Shown: positions 17,646 to 25,201, counted from the stretch's first letter. The stretch is 64,000 nucleotides of DNA from Solidesulfovibrio magneticus RS-1 (GCF_000010665.1 NC_012796.1:3873501-3937500); one strand, 5' to 3'. Translations and numbers: made by a program. Notes: generated by a model not told the origin, from the sequence alone.

Positions 17646-18107
17646 ATGCCTGACAAAACACCGACCACAAACAAGCGCAAGCCGCCCGCTAACGCATGGG
17701 AGCCCGGCCAGAGCGGCAACCCCAAAGGCCGCCCGCTGGGCAGCCGCAACAAGGCCACCATCCTGGCCCAGGAGATGATCGACGGGCGCGGCAAGGAGTT
17801 GGTCGAAACGGCCTTAAACCTCGCCCTGAGCGGCGACACGAGCCTTATGCGCTGTCTGCTGGCCCGACTGGTCCCCGAGCGCAAGGACGCGCCGATCCGG
17901 GTAGACCTGCCCACGGTGGAGAGCGTGGCGGACCTGCCCAAGATCACGGCGGCGCTGTTGGCCGGCGTCGGCACTGGCACCGTGACGCCGAGCGAGGCCA
18001 CGGCCATCGCCAACTTGGTCGAGGCCCACCGCCGGGCGTCCGAGCTTGGCGATGTCGAGCAGCGTCTTGCGGCTATCGAGGAACGCCTGTTGGGAGGGAA
18101 GAAATGA
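17646..18107 (+). CDS. DUF5681-type phage-associated protein
   Basis: 153 residues from the ATG at 17646, which has a strong AAGGAGG site; the frame is open further upstream but lacks such a site. The N-terminal motif GQSGNPKGRPLGSRNKAT (residues about 20-37) is the signature of DUF5681, common in phages and islands and often near terminase genes. A helical body and a C-terminal coiled segment (VEQRLAAIEERLL) follow. No terminase is seen here, so its role is open. Its stop overlaps the next start (ATGA). Confidence 0.75.
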   Translation: MPDKTPTTNKRKPPANAWEPGQSGNPKGRPLGSRNKATILAQEMIDGRGKELVETALNLALSGDTSLMRCLLARLVPERKDAPIRVDLPTVESVADLPKITAALLAGVGTGTVTPSEATAIANLVEAHRRASELGDVEQRLAAIEERLLGGKK

Positions 18108-18403
18108 GCGCCACCATCATGCGCCGACTTGCCGCCGTTGAGGCCGCCGCCAACCCCAAGGCCGAGCGCCTGGGCAACGGCCTTGTGGTCGATATGCAGG
18201 ACGGGCGCTGGTTCGGCGGCCAGGGCTTCCACGACAGCGAGGAAGCGGCCTGCCGCGCGGCCGACTCTTCGGTCGTCATCATCGTCACGCCGCCTCTCTC
18301 GCGCACCGGGGTCTTGTCTGCGCTGTTCAACGCCGATTCGGGCGTGAGCCCGGAAGTCCAGGCAGAGCTTTTCGGGGAAGCCGAGGGCGCAGCCCCACAT
18401 TAA
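18104..18403 (+). CDS. small protein, first of a paralogous pair
   Basis: 99 residues, start overlapping the DUF5681 stop. Pattern: RRLAAVEAAANPKAERL, DGRWFGGQGFHDSEEAA, then GVSPEVQAELF. The same three blocks occur in the next gene, so the two arose by tandem duplication. The N-terminal helix resembles the coiled end of the DUF5681 protein (QRLAAIEERL), which hints at interaction. Function unknown. Confidence 0.65.
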   Translation: MSATIMRRLAAVEAAANPKAERLGNGLVVDMQDGRWFGGQGFHDSEEAACRAADSSVVIIVTPPLSRTGVLSALFNADSGVSPEVQAELFGEAEGAAPH

Positions 18404-18447
18404 CCGCCCGCTGCCCAAGCTGGGAGAAAACCGCCTTGGAGGTAACC

Positions 18448-18723
18448 ATGGCTACACGTCTGGAACAACGATTGACCGCAATTGAGGCCGCCTCCAAGCC
18501 CCGCACCGACCGCTGGGGCGTAGACTGTCTCTTTGGTACGAAGGACGGCCGTTGGTACGCCGCCGGGGCGTTGCATGATTCAAGGGAAGCCGCCCTTGCC
18601 GCCGTGAGGGCAGACGTGCTGCTCATGCTCAACGGACCGATCAGCCCGGAAGGCTTCATCGCCGCGCTCATCAAGTGCAACGACGTGCGCCCCGAAGTCC
18701 TGGACCAGCTTTTTGCGGATTGA
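18448..18723 (+). CDS. small protein, second of a paralogous pair
   Basis: 91 residues from the ATG at 18448, six bases after GGAGG; an upstream TTG at 18436 overlaps that site and is unlikely. It shares with the preceding gene the blocks QRLTAIEAASKP, DGRWYAAGALHDSREAA and DVRPEVLDQLF. The pair is likely part of the same transcript, which ends in the terminator at 18824-18863. Confidence 0.65.
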   Translation: MATRLEQRLTAIEAASKPRTDRWGVDCLFGTKDGRWYAAGALHDSREAALAAVRADVLLMLNGPISPEGFIAALIKCNDVRPEVLDQLFAD

Positions 18724-18823
18724 AACTGCGCCCGCCCGCGCCGAGGCCCCGTCCGCGCCGCACTGGCCGGGCGTCGGCCAAAGCAGAGATCGGAGATGAC
18801 CCGCACAGGCACACAGCGAGCAA

Positions 18824-18863
18824 AAGAAAGGGGTGCCCACGAAAATGGACGCCCCTTTCTTTA
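18824..18863. terminator. bidirectional terminator between convergent element genes
   Basis: AAAGAAAGGGG pairs with CCCCTTTCTTT, with further pairs inside (GCCCA with TGG-C). The hairpin has A-rich and T-rich ends, so it works for the plus-strand module and the minus-strand gene at 18889. Confidence 0.75.
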
Positions 18864-18888
18864 ACTATTCACGGACTGATTATTGCTG

Positions 18889-19314
18889 CTACTTCGTTGT
18901 CTTGCCAGTTGATATGCTCAATAAATTCCCTTCTATATCCAGATTGTACCTCACCGTCTTAAAACAATATCTCGGAGAATTGTCGCTGTACGAACGGTAA
19001 ATGGTCCCTCCGCAAGCGTGTACAAAATCTGATCGGTCGTCGTCGGAGAATGTTACAAGAGCTATATTTGTTCCCGAGCATTTCAAGCAACTTGGTTTAG
19101 ACTTTCTCTTCTCTTTAAATTCATTGCCAAACGCATCATCGCCAAAGTCTTCGATTTTAGTGAGACTATTGCAATCAAAGCACCAGCCAAGGGCTGGGTA
19201 CGATTCGATCGTCGCGCCGTCTCCCAGTTGATAAACCAGCGAGAACGGCATGGGCAGCGTTATTCCTCTGTAGTCGCAGCCGTCGCACTGATAGCGGGGG
19301 AGTGGCCAAGACAT
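18889..19314 (-). CDS. Cys-rich zinc-ribbon-like hypothetical protein
   Basis: About 141 residues from the ATG at 19314, preceded by GGAGG six bases upstream. Paired cysteines at CDGC (near residue 10), CFDC (near 46) and CLKC (near 75) suggest one or two zinc-binding ribbons; the C-terminal half is polar with short beta-like segments. AT-richer than the replication module, so probably separate cargo. It faces the plus-strand module across a shared terminator. No enzymatic motif seen. Confidence 0.6.
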   Translation of the reverse strand: MSWPLPRYQCDGCDYRGITLPMPFSLVYQLGDGATIESYPALGWCFDCNSLTKIEDFGDDAFGNEFKEKRKSKPSCLKCSGTNIALVTFSDDDRSDFVHACGGTIYRSYSDNSPRYCFKTVRYNLDIEGNLLSISTGKTTK

Positions 19315-20159
19315 TACGGGCCTCCATGGCAAATGGGGTTGGCAGCGCCAGGGTGAACACGGTCGCCTTCTTGATACCAAGCCCGGGGCGACCGTCAAGG
19401 ACGCGCTCCGTGCTCCCCCGGTCCAGACAACAGCCCGCCAGGGGTGTCGGCGCTACCTACCCCCTTCGCGACCTGTTTTACCCGGCCCCCGGTGGCCTGA
19501 TCCTCTACCCGCCCGACCCCTTCTTTTCCAAAACCTCCGATTCCGGAGGTTTGGCCAACGTCGCGCCCCAGCCGCACGCTCCAGATTGCCCCAGGCTGGG
19601 TTTTTCGCCCGCGCCCCATAGTTTGCATCGCCTCGACGGCGAAAACGCAACCTCGGGCCATTTTGACGCCATATCGACCATTCGTGGCACTTGTGGCGTC
19701 TCAAAACCCTTTTCATGCTCCGGAACCGGGCACGAAATAGCGTCGGCGATGCCGACGGTAATCCTACAGCCCGGAATCGTTGCTGGGCAAAGTTCAAGAT
19801 TCTGAACATTGGAGGGTGTCCATGGACATGGGCGCCCTCACACCCTAAGCTCGACCTTGCCGGGCGCTTGTGCGGCCCGGCTGGGCTTGGCCAAGGGGCC
19901 GGGCATTGGCCAGACCCCTGGCTGGTGTCGGAGATGCCGACGCCAGCGCCGGCCCTTTCGCAGACGCAGGTCAGCGCGACCGGGCCAGTTATGGGTTCAG
20001 AAACGTGAACTCAAAAAGGTCTGAAACAGGACCGTAATCCGCGCCACAGCCGGCAAGGCTACTGGGCCACGTCCAGACAGTGGGTAACTTCTGAAAACGG
20101 GGAAATCTATTCCGGCTACTACATCGATCATCCCTAAGGTGTTAACTTCCTGGAAATCG
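19315..20159. other. gene-poor stretch with relics
   Basis: Open frames on both strands lack ribosome sites. The stretch contains a CCTCCG/CGGAGG hairpin (19531-19552) repeated at 25938-25961, and at 20054-20079 a piece matching the 3' end of the small gene at 21239-21451. It reads as decayed element sequence. Confidence 0.5.
20054..20079. repeat. short direct repeat left of the EVE-HNH gene (partner 21252-21277)
   Basis: The word CAAGGCT-CTGGGCCACGT-CCAGA recurs with two mismatches at 21252-21277, where it is the 3' end of a small gene. The two copies bracket the AT-rich segment holding the EVE-HNH gene, as if that segment had been inserted into an array of small genes. Confidence 0.6.
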
Positions 20160-21113
20160 CTATAGGAAGACGTTGGCACGATGGTAAGCAAGGTAGTCTG
20201 CCTGTTTCTTGGAGAACCGCCCGACATTGAGAAGTTGCCCAGAGTCAATGCCAAGCCTCATTAGTTGATCTGCTGCGATGCGAGCAGAGACCAGTAGGTC
20301 GCCGTTGTCATTGAATCCGATCAGTCCTCTGTCAAAGAGGTGGTCAATGGTAGGGGTCAAAAGTAACCCGTTGTAGCCATCTAGACGCTCCTCATTAGAT
20401 GCACAGGAACGCCATGGTTTAATGTGGCTCGCTTTAAGCAGTTTACTATCTGTGACACCAGTTATCCTACACCCAGGCTCGATAGACTCCAAGTTTTTCC
20501 TGAATCTTCCTTGCCCCTTGCGAGCCTTTACCAGGGCCTCCTTCTCGGTACTGTCGATTGAAGTGCTGATACGGATAATCTTCTCAATTGCATCATCTAC
20601 ACGTTGAATAGGGCCATCATCTTCAACTTGCCCTGCTGCAGCTTCTTTAACCTGCGGAGCTAAGTCGCCTATTTGCCGCATGAGAACATCGGCCATGCTA
20701 TCTGGCACAAGGGTAAGGTAGACCCCCTGCAGGCCATCTCCCGTATCTTTTTGGATGGGTGAGTACCGACCTGGTAAGTGTGGACGAAGTTCGTTGATGA
20801 GTTCCTTTGGCCGAAAAGGATTTGGTATCTTTGTCCATTTAACAGGGACGATCCACCCGTCTATATTCCAGGACTCTCCAGTAGAACCAAACTCATCTGG
20901 CTTTGGGCAAGACGCAGCAACTGCGGTGGCGATACCTAGATGTTGAATACGTGTGCTATAGTAGGAAAAGACGATGTCGCCAACCTGGATTTGCCGCATG
21001 GTATTGTAGAAGTAATTATTTCTACCGTCCTTTTTATACTTTGGAGACCAAAGATATCCACCTAATATCTCATGCTCGGCAGTTTGATTTTGGTTAACCC
21101 ACCAGTATGTCAT
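20160..21113 (-). CDS. EVE-HNH endonuclease, likely modification-dependent restriction enzyme
   Basis: 317 residues. Residues about 1-120 form an EVE (PUA-like) domain (YWWVNQNQTAEHEILGGYLW; QVGDIVFSYYS; HLGIATAV), which in related proteins flips out and reads modified cytosines. Residues about 205-290 are an HNH nuclease of the HNH_2 type: a Cys in CRITGV, the metal-site motif SHIKPW near 233, NGLLLTPTIDHLFD near 255-268. Two-domain EVE-HNH proteins such as VcaM4I cut DNA with modified bases, so this is probably a type IV-like anti-phage enzyme. Strongly AT-rich compared with its surroundings and bracketed by short direct repeats. No methyltransferase is adjacent, as expected for a type IV system. 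Confidence 0.85.
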   Translation of the reverse strand: MTYWWVNQNQTAEHEILGGYLWSPKYKKDGRNNYFYNTMRQIQVGDIVFSYYSTRIQHLGIATAVAASCPKPDEFGSTGESWNIDGWIVPVKWTKIPNPFRPKELINELRPHLPGRYSPIQKDTGDGLQGVYLTLVPDSMADVLMRQIGDLAPQVKEAAAGQVEDDGPIQRVDDAIEKIIRISTSIDSTEKEALVKARKGQGRFRKNLESIEPGCRITGVTDSKLLKASHIKPWRSCASNEERLDGYNGLLLTPTIDHLFDRGLIGFNDNGDLLVSARIAADQLMRLGIDSGQLLNVGRFSKKQADYLAYHRANVFL

Positions 21114-21238
21114 AGCCCCCCCTGCTTGGCCGACTCTATTTATCTTACTTCATGGATCTTAAGGCTTCAACCGAGTCCAAGTAAACAGTTAAGTAATCTA
21201 GTCGATTCACTCAGAACTGCTGTTAAAAACCAAGGGCT

Positions 21239-21451
21239 TCACAACCAACGACAAGGCTCCTGGGCCACGTCCAGATATTCGCCGACCAGCGCCAGCATGT
21301 CGTGCCAGGACGGCGCGTCCATGCCGCGCTGCCGCAGTTCCCGGGCGTGGTCCTCAAGGCCGGCTTTCCGCAGGGCGACGACGGCGGCAAGGTGCAGGTC
21401 GTACATGCTGGCGAACTGGCCGGGGCGCATGGGGAAGGTGGGCTTGGTCAT
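21239..21451 (-). CDS. small helical protein, paralogue of 22656-22862
   Basis: 70 residues from the ATG at 21451 (MTKP). Shared pattern with its paralogue: hydrophobic AAVVALRKAGL, ARELRQRG, a Trp, and LALVGEYLDV. Its ATG overlaps the stop of the 29-codon frame before it (ATGA). Probably a small soluble helical protein; no family recognized. Confidence 0.6.
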   Translation of the reverse strand: MTKPTFPMRPGQFASMYDLHLAAVVALRKAGLEDHARELRQRGMDAPSWHDMLALVGEYLDVAQEPCRWL

Positions 21452-21537
21452 GGTCGGGACCACCGCTTGCGGGCCATGACGGCCAAGCCGATCAGCATGA
21501 CGATGCCCTGGCAGAGGCAGGCAAATGCCCGGCGCAT
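21448..21537 (-). CDS. 29-residue membrane mini-protein
   Basis: A 29-codon frame whose ATG shares a base with the previous stop (TGATG) and whose TGA overlaps the next ATG. The sequence has one hydrophobic run (GIVMLIGLAVMA) with basic ends, fitting a single membrane helix. The exact coupling on both sides is the main evidence for translation. Function unknown. Confidence 0.45.
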   Translation of the reverse strand: MRRAFACLCQGIVMLIGLAVMARKRWSRP

Positions 21538-21710
21538 CAATGCCATTGTGTCCGGTCGAGCAGGCCACGCCGACTGAGCTCACCTGCCTTGTGCCGGTCA
21601 AAGCGGAAGTCGCCGTGGACGCTACCTGGCTGGTGCTTGGCCTTCAAGACGAAGATCGGCACCAGGGCCATGACGGCCACGGCCAGGGCGGCGGTGATGA
21701 TCCATTCCAT
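21537..21710 (-). CDS. 57-residue membrane protein, paralogue of 22469-22651
   Basis: N-terminal membrane helix (MEWIITAALAVAVMALVPIF) followed by a polar tail ending GELSRRGLLDRTQWH. The paralogue at 22469-22651 ends GELDKRGLIDRTKWH. The conserved charged C-terminus after a single-pass helix suggests a shared cytoplasmic interaction site. First gene of a coupled three-gene set. Ribosome site weak. Confidence 0.55.
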   Translation of the reverse strand: MEWIITAALAVAVMALVPIFVLKAKHQPGSVHGDFRFDRHKAGELSRRGLLDRTQWH

Positions 21711-21762
21711 GGAGGTGGCTGGTAGCAGGCAGGGACCGGGCTTGTCATCCTGCCAGGGTATG

Positions 21763-21814
21763 AAAACCCCGACCGACGCGGAGGGCAGCCACGCCGGCCG
21801 GGGGCACTTCTTAC
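21763..21814. repeat. 52-bp perfect direct repeat, copy 1 (copy 2 at 22910-22961)
   Basis: Identical over 52 bases to 22910-22961; looser similarity spans about 21722-21868 and 22871-23011. Each copy sits just upstream, on the minus strand, of one microprotein cassette. On that strand it contains a GC-rich imperfect hairpin followed by TTTT, so it may act as a leader terminator or shared control region. Confidence 0.85.
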
Positions 21815-21897
21815 GACAACGACGAGGGGCGAAATAGCACGAGCTTGCGGATCGCGTCCATGGGGTTGGCGCGGACTCTCAGCCTTCGCCCCACAGA

Positions 21898-22173
21898 TCA
21901 ATAAACCGGCGGGCGCGGCGGTGGCGGCGGCCCCATGGGCACGCACTCCCCAAAGCGCCAAGCCATGTACGGCGGGCAAAGCGGCGGCACACGAGGGTCA
22001 TTCGGCCAGCACCCACGTGGGCCCTCCCAGTGGTAGCCCATCGGGCAAGGCGGTGGACCACCCGGCCCAGGACCATAGCCAGGACCAGGAAAAGGTTGTG
22101 CAAGCCCCAAGCTTGCTGAGGAGCACACGATTGCAACCGACGCCAGGATCATCATGAAGACGCTGCGCGGCAT
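21898..22173 (-). CDS. exported Pro/Gly-rich small protein
   Basis: 91 residues, signal peptide about 1-25 (cleavage after GLAQ region). The mature part has GPGYGPGPGGPPPCPMGYHW, then CWPNDPRVPPLCPPYM, CVPMG and a Pro-rich tail PPPPPRPPVY: four cysteines probably in two disulphides. Likely periplasmic or surface-exposed. Placed between the two duplicated microprotein cassettes. Confidence 0.6.
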   Translation of the reverse strand: MPRSVFMMILASVAIVCSSASLGLAQPFPGPGYGPGPGGPPPCPMGYHWEGPRGCWPNDPRVPPLCPPYMAWRFGECVPMGPPPPPRPPVY

Positions 22174-22206
22174 GAGCGAACCCCCTTGCTGGTTGAGATG
22201 GTGACG

Positions 22207-22398
22207 CTACCCTATGAGCACTTCCACAAAAGTCATGATGTGCCGCACAGAGTCCTCGTCTGTTGTGGCGGACATCAACCTCGAATTTAACTCCATAGCG
22301 TTCGAATAATCGCCAGAGGCAAGTAATGCGTCCAGGGCATCGGACGCCAGCTGGTTCACATTTGATCCGTCAGCGACGCGCACAACGGTTTTTTCCAT
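22207..22398 (-). CDS. small hypothetical protein
   Basis: 63 residues, acidic and helical, with no cysteines (LASDALDALLASGDYSNAME; VRHIMTFVEVL). No ribosome site clearly visible. It lies between the Pro-rich exported protein and the second microprotein cassette. Function unknown. Confidence 0.45.
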   Translation of the reverse strand: MEKTVVRVADGSNVNQLASDALDALLASGDYSNAMELNSRLMSATTDEDSVRHIMTFVEVLIG

Positions 22399-22468
22399 GC
22401 TTGCGACGGTATCATATTGTCGAGGAGTCGCAAGGATGAGTTTGGATTTTGCCTGGACCTCGGCCCTA

Positions 22469-22651
22469 TCAATGCCACTTGGTCCGGTCGATCAAGCCGC
22501 GCTTGTCCAACTCCCCTTCCTTGTAGCCGTCAAAGTCGAAACGCCCGGCCACCGGTGGCGACCTCCTGCGCTTGGCTCGAAGGATCGTGACGGTCACAGC
22601 CGCGCCGAGGACGATTCCGGCGATGATGACGCCCATGCTGAAGAGGTCCAT
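22469..22651 (-). CDS. 60-residue membrane protein, paralogue of 21537-21710
   Basis: Start taken at the ATG at 22651, just after the preceding gene's stop. Membrane helix near residues 5-24 (MGVIIAGIVLGAAVTVTIL), then a basic stretch AKRRR and the conserved tail GELDKRGLIDRTKWH. In this copy the order is helical protein first, membrane protein second, the reverse of the other cassette. Confidence 0.55.
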   Translation of the reverse strand: MDLFSMGVIIAGIVLGAAVTVTILRAKRRRSPPVAGRFDFDGYKEGELDKRGLIDRTKWH

Positions 22652-22655
22652 GCAG

Positions 22656-22862
22656 CTATCCTCGAATGACGATGTCCAGGTCAACGTACTCGGCCACCAG
22701 CAGGAGCAAGGACCGCCAGCACGTCACGCCATGGCCACGGCGCAGCAGTTCCCGCGCCTGGGCGTTTTGCCCAGCCCGGCGAAGGACGGCAGCAGCCGCA
22801 AGGAGAAAACGCCGTTCGCGTTGGTCAGCATGAAGGCGGATCGCCAGAACTGGTTTGGTCAT
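22656..22862 (-). CDS. small helical protein, paralogue of 21239-21451
   Basis: 68 residues starting MTKP. Shares with its paralogue the order AAAAVLRRAGQ, ARELLRRG, a Trp and LLLVAEYVDL. First gene of the second microprotein cassette and directly downstream of the second copy of the 52-bp repeat. Function unknown. Confidence 0.6.
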   Translation of the reverse strand: MTKPVLAIRLHADQRERRFLLAAAAVLRRAGQNAQARELLRRGHGVTCWRSLLLLVAEYVDLDIVIRG

Positions 22863-22909
22863 GCTCCACGGTAGCAGGGCCGCGCTGTCATCGCCACCGT
22901 TGGGGAATA

Positions 22910-22961
22910 AAAACCCCGACCGACGCGGAGGGCAGCCACGCCGGCCGGGGGCACTTCTTAC
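22910..22961. repeat. 52-bp perfect direct repeat, copy 2
   Basis: See copy 1 at 21763-21814; it lies about 50 bases upstream of the gene at 22656-22862 on the minus strand. Confidence 0.85.
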
Positions 22962-23154
22962 AACAACGACGTGACCAGGATAGCATGGGCCTGCGGATCG
23001 CGTCCATGGGCCGTGCCACCTTGGTTCAGCGTACGTGCGTCCTCATCCTGGAGAAGCCTTCCGGGCAGATGGCGAAATGAATTTTTCGTAACTGGATTGG
23101 CAGAACGCTGCAATGTATTAAGCTGAGAAAATCTTACGTCAATCCGAGTGCTCT

Positions 23155-23589
23155 ATGCCAGTAATTAAACACGAGACATGTTCACATTGTAACAAACCAG
23201 CTTGGCATGAACAAGCCTGCTTTCATGACTTAGGTGACACATGTTGGATTTGTCGGGCTTGCGGAAATAGGCGAGAAGGTAAGCGCATATCTTTAGGCGA
23301 GAGACACGCAAGACCCCTCGGAAAAATACAAACTCGCAACGCATCATGTCCAGTTGAAATCATCAATATACACAATGAAGGCGCTAAACTGGAGATAGTA
23401 GAAGGCGGAAGCCTTCCTGTGCTGCCTTATGAACTAGTTTTGTTCAATGCAAAGCTACAGCCTTCAGGGCCACTTGGTGAATTTCGAAAAGCGAATGTTC
23501 GATGGATTGAAGGAGATACCATGGGAATATCCTTCAACACGCCTCTTTTTGAGTCTCCTGAAGAACTTGTTTGCGTCATCAAGCATTGA
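23155..23589 (+). CDS. zinc-ribbon/PilZ-like protein
   Basis: 144 residues. The N-terminal region has two cysteine pairs, CSHC (near residue 9) and CWICRAC (near 30), plus His and Cys in HEQACFH, suggesting a zinc ribbon. Residues about 60-144 resemble a PilZ domain: RNASCPVEIINIHNEGAKL, then a short insert and ANVRWIEGDTMGISF. PilZ domains bind cyclic di-GMP through an N-terminal RxxxR motif; that motif is not clear, so ligand binding is uncertain. AT-rich and the only plus-strand gene in the right half of the element. Confidence 0.6.
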   Translation: MPVIKHETCSHCNKPAWHEQACFHDLGDTCWICRACGNRREGKRISLGERHARPLGKIQTRNASCPVEIINIHNEGAKLEIVEGGSLPVLPYELVLFNAKLQPSGPLGEFRKANVRWIEGDTMGISFNTPLFESPEELVCVIKH

Positions 23590-23682
23590 AAGTGTCTATC
23601 CAAAGCCGGCGGGCGAGAAGAGCCAAGGCGACTGCGGTCGTTGAACAAAAAATTGAGCTGAGGTCCGTGGCTGGCGACGTTT

Positions 23683-24201
23683 TCAATACCCCTCCGAATG
23701 GCCTTGGTGGCGCTCCCAATTCTCCATATAGAGCCGCGCCAGTCCCTTATCCTTGATGACGAGAAGATTTTCCGCGTTCTTCTCCTCGGCGGCCTTCGTA
23801 AAGTTGAAACTCCCCGTCACCACCGTCTGGCCGTCAATCACCATCACCTTGTTGTGGGCGATCGCATGGGTTGCGTCGATATAGACCGGGATGCCCTCGT
23901 TTCTCAGGAACGTGGCCCCCGTGTACGTAGCCTTTCGCTGGCTCTTGTCCAGGATCGCTTCAACCTTCACCCCGCGCTTGGCCGCGTCCACCAGGGCTTT
24001 GGCAATCGGGGCGCTCGTGAAGCTGTAGGCCTGGACGTAGACGCTCTCCTTGGCCTGTCCGAGGGCGTCAACGATAGCCTGTTGACCGCCGCCCTTGGGG
24101 GAGAAGTAGACGCTGACGGGCGTGTCCTTCAGTGACAGGTCGTAGGCATAAGCCTCTGAACAGGCAAGAAGCAGACAGAACGTGATTAAAAGCCTTTTCA
24201 C
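23683..24201 (-). CDS. exported phospholipase D-family endonuclease (Nuc-like)
   Basis: 172 residues, signal peptide about 1-19. The single HKD motif of the family is present near residues 115-135 (AHNKVMVIDGQTVVTGSFNF), preceded by the strands VYVQAYSFTSAPIAKAL and GVKVEAILD. The length matches one-HKD Nuc enzymes, which dimerize to form the active site and cut DNA and RNA without metal. Relatives occur on IncN plasmid pKM101. Probably periplasmic. Last gene of a five-gene minus-strand operon of exported proteins. Confidence 0.88.
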   Translation of the reverse strand: MKRLLITFCLLLACSEAYAYDLSLKDTPVSVYFSPKGGGQQAIVDALGQAKESVYVQAYSFTSAPIAKALVDAAKRGVKVEAILDKSQRKATYTGATFLRNEGIPVYIDATHAIAHNKVMVIDGQTVVTGSFNFTKAAEEKNAENLLVIKDKGLARLYMENWERHQGHSEGY

Positions 24202-24210
24202 AGTACCCGC

Positions 24211-24489
24211 CTAAAATTTATATGTGCCAGCGTTCGGCATCAGGCCCCCGCCGACACCATCCTTGTTGTTGCCAAGGGTTTGGTCCAGCATAGGCTTGAG
24301 ATTGCTAAGTCCGCTGTCGTCTTTATCGGGTTTGTTGCTGCCGTAGCTAAGTCGTGGGGATGATTTATACCCCGACTTGTTTGAAGGCTGCGTGCTTTCC
24401 TTGGGGGCCTTGGAATCTGGTGCGTCCCCGGCAAAAGAAACACCTGAAAGCAGCAAAAGACCTACGGCTAATAGCATGGCGTTCTTCAC
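24211..24489 (-). CDS. exported low-complexity small protein
   Basis: 92 residues. The GTG start at 24489 is chosen because GGAGG lies five bases upstream. Signal peptide about 1-20 (LLAVGLLLLSGVSFAG). The mature part is polar and Ser/Lys/Asp/Gly-rich with no cysteines. It ends nine bases before the nuclease gene. No family recognized; perhaps a partner or inhibitor of the exported nucleases, which is inference. Confidence 0.6.
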   Translation of the reverse strand: MKNAMLLAVGLLLLSGVSFAGDAPDSKAPKESTQPSNKSGYKSSPRLSYGSNKPDKDDSGLSNLKPMLDQTLGNNKDGVGGGLMPNAGTYKF

Positions 24490-24548
24490 AAAAACCTCCG
24501 TCGGGATCACTTAGGGGTTAGCACGCGCCAACCCCTGGCCATGAAGTG

Positions 24549-24869
24549 CTACTTCTGCTTGGCGATGATCATATCCTTAATCTTGTCGTAGGTCGCGCCA
24601 GGGATGATCTTCTTGGACACAAGCTGATCTTTCTTGGCGTAGGGGCGGCCTTCGATGATCTTCTTGGAGTAGGCGTCGCCAATTCCGGGCAGGGTTTTCA
24701 ATTCCTCTTCGGTTGCCGAGTTAAGGTCAATCAGCGCGGCCTTGGCGGCAGGAGTTTCGACCTTTGCCGGGGCCGACGTGGCAGTGGTCGTCTTTTGCCC
24801 AGCAACAACAGGTTGCGCGAACAGACAAAGTGCCAGCAGTACGAGAGCGAGCAAGGAAATCCGTTTCAT
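24549..24869 (-). CDS. exported helix-hairpin-helix protein (ComEA-like)
   Basis: 106 residues from the ATG at 24869, preceded by CAGGAGG. Signal peptide about 1-24, then a Thr/Ala-rich linker and a helix-hairpin-helix domain: IDLNSATEEELKTLPGIGDA, with the GIG hairpin and following KKIIEGRPYAKKDQL. This is the DNA-binding domain of ComEA, which holds incoming DNA in the periplasm during transformation; free HhH proteins of this kind also occur alone. Here it sits between nuclease-type genes. Confidence 0.85.
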   Translation of the reverse strand: MKRISLLALVLLALCLFAQPVVAGQKTTTATSAPAKVETPAAKAALIDLNSATEEELKTLPGIGDAYSKKIIEGRPYAKKDQLVSKKIIPGATYDKIKDMIIAKQK

Positions 24870-24903
24870 GGATGCCTCCTGGTTGGGGTTCATGTCATTC
24901 CCT

Positions 24904-25176
24904 CTACTTCAAATTGTGCTGCGCCCGATAGGTCTTGACCATCTGGTCGGTTACGTCCTTGGGGAAGCAAAGCGGGGAGCGACCACCGGGCCGACCGTAG
25001 GCACTTCGGCCACCGCAGCTTCGGCCATTCTTCATGGTGTTGTACGGGCACGGGCAGTTGCCGGGGTAAGACTGGATCGACTCCTTGATGATGAGGTCGC
25101 GGACCTCGGCGTCAGTCGCGGCAAAGGAGAAGGCGGGGATGATTACCAAGGCGAGGATCAGAAGCATTCTCTTCAT
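24904..25176 (-). CDS. exported Cys-rich protein with conserved CPCPYN motif
   Basis: 90 residues from the ATG at 25176. Signal peptide about 1-19 (MLLILALVIIPAFSFA). Mature core: NCPCPYNTMKNGRSCGGRSA, then YGRPGGRSPLCF and DVTDQMVKTYR. From memory, related small proteins are found beside or fused to exported nucleases on mobile DNA. Four cysteines may form two disulphides. No catalytic assignment possible. Confidence 0.65.
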   Translation of the reverse strand: MKRMLLILALVIIPAFSFAATDAEVRDLIIKESIQSYPGNCPCPYNTMKNGRSCGGRSAYGRPGGRSPLCFPKDVTDQMVKTYRAQHNLK

Positions 25177-25201
25177 ATCTGCGCGCCGATGGTTATTGGC
25201 C

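Noticed and set aside
19302-19805. Open frames on both strands in the gene-poor stretch
   Set aside because: No ribosome site, no codon bias, and both frames cross a repeated hairpin.
21797-21860. 16-codon leader peptide before the first microprotein cassette
   Set aside because: The corresponding frame is shifted by one base and has no stop there in the second copy.
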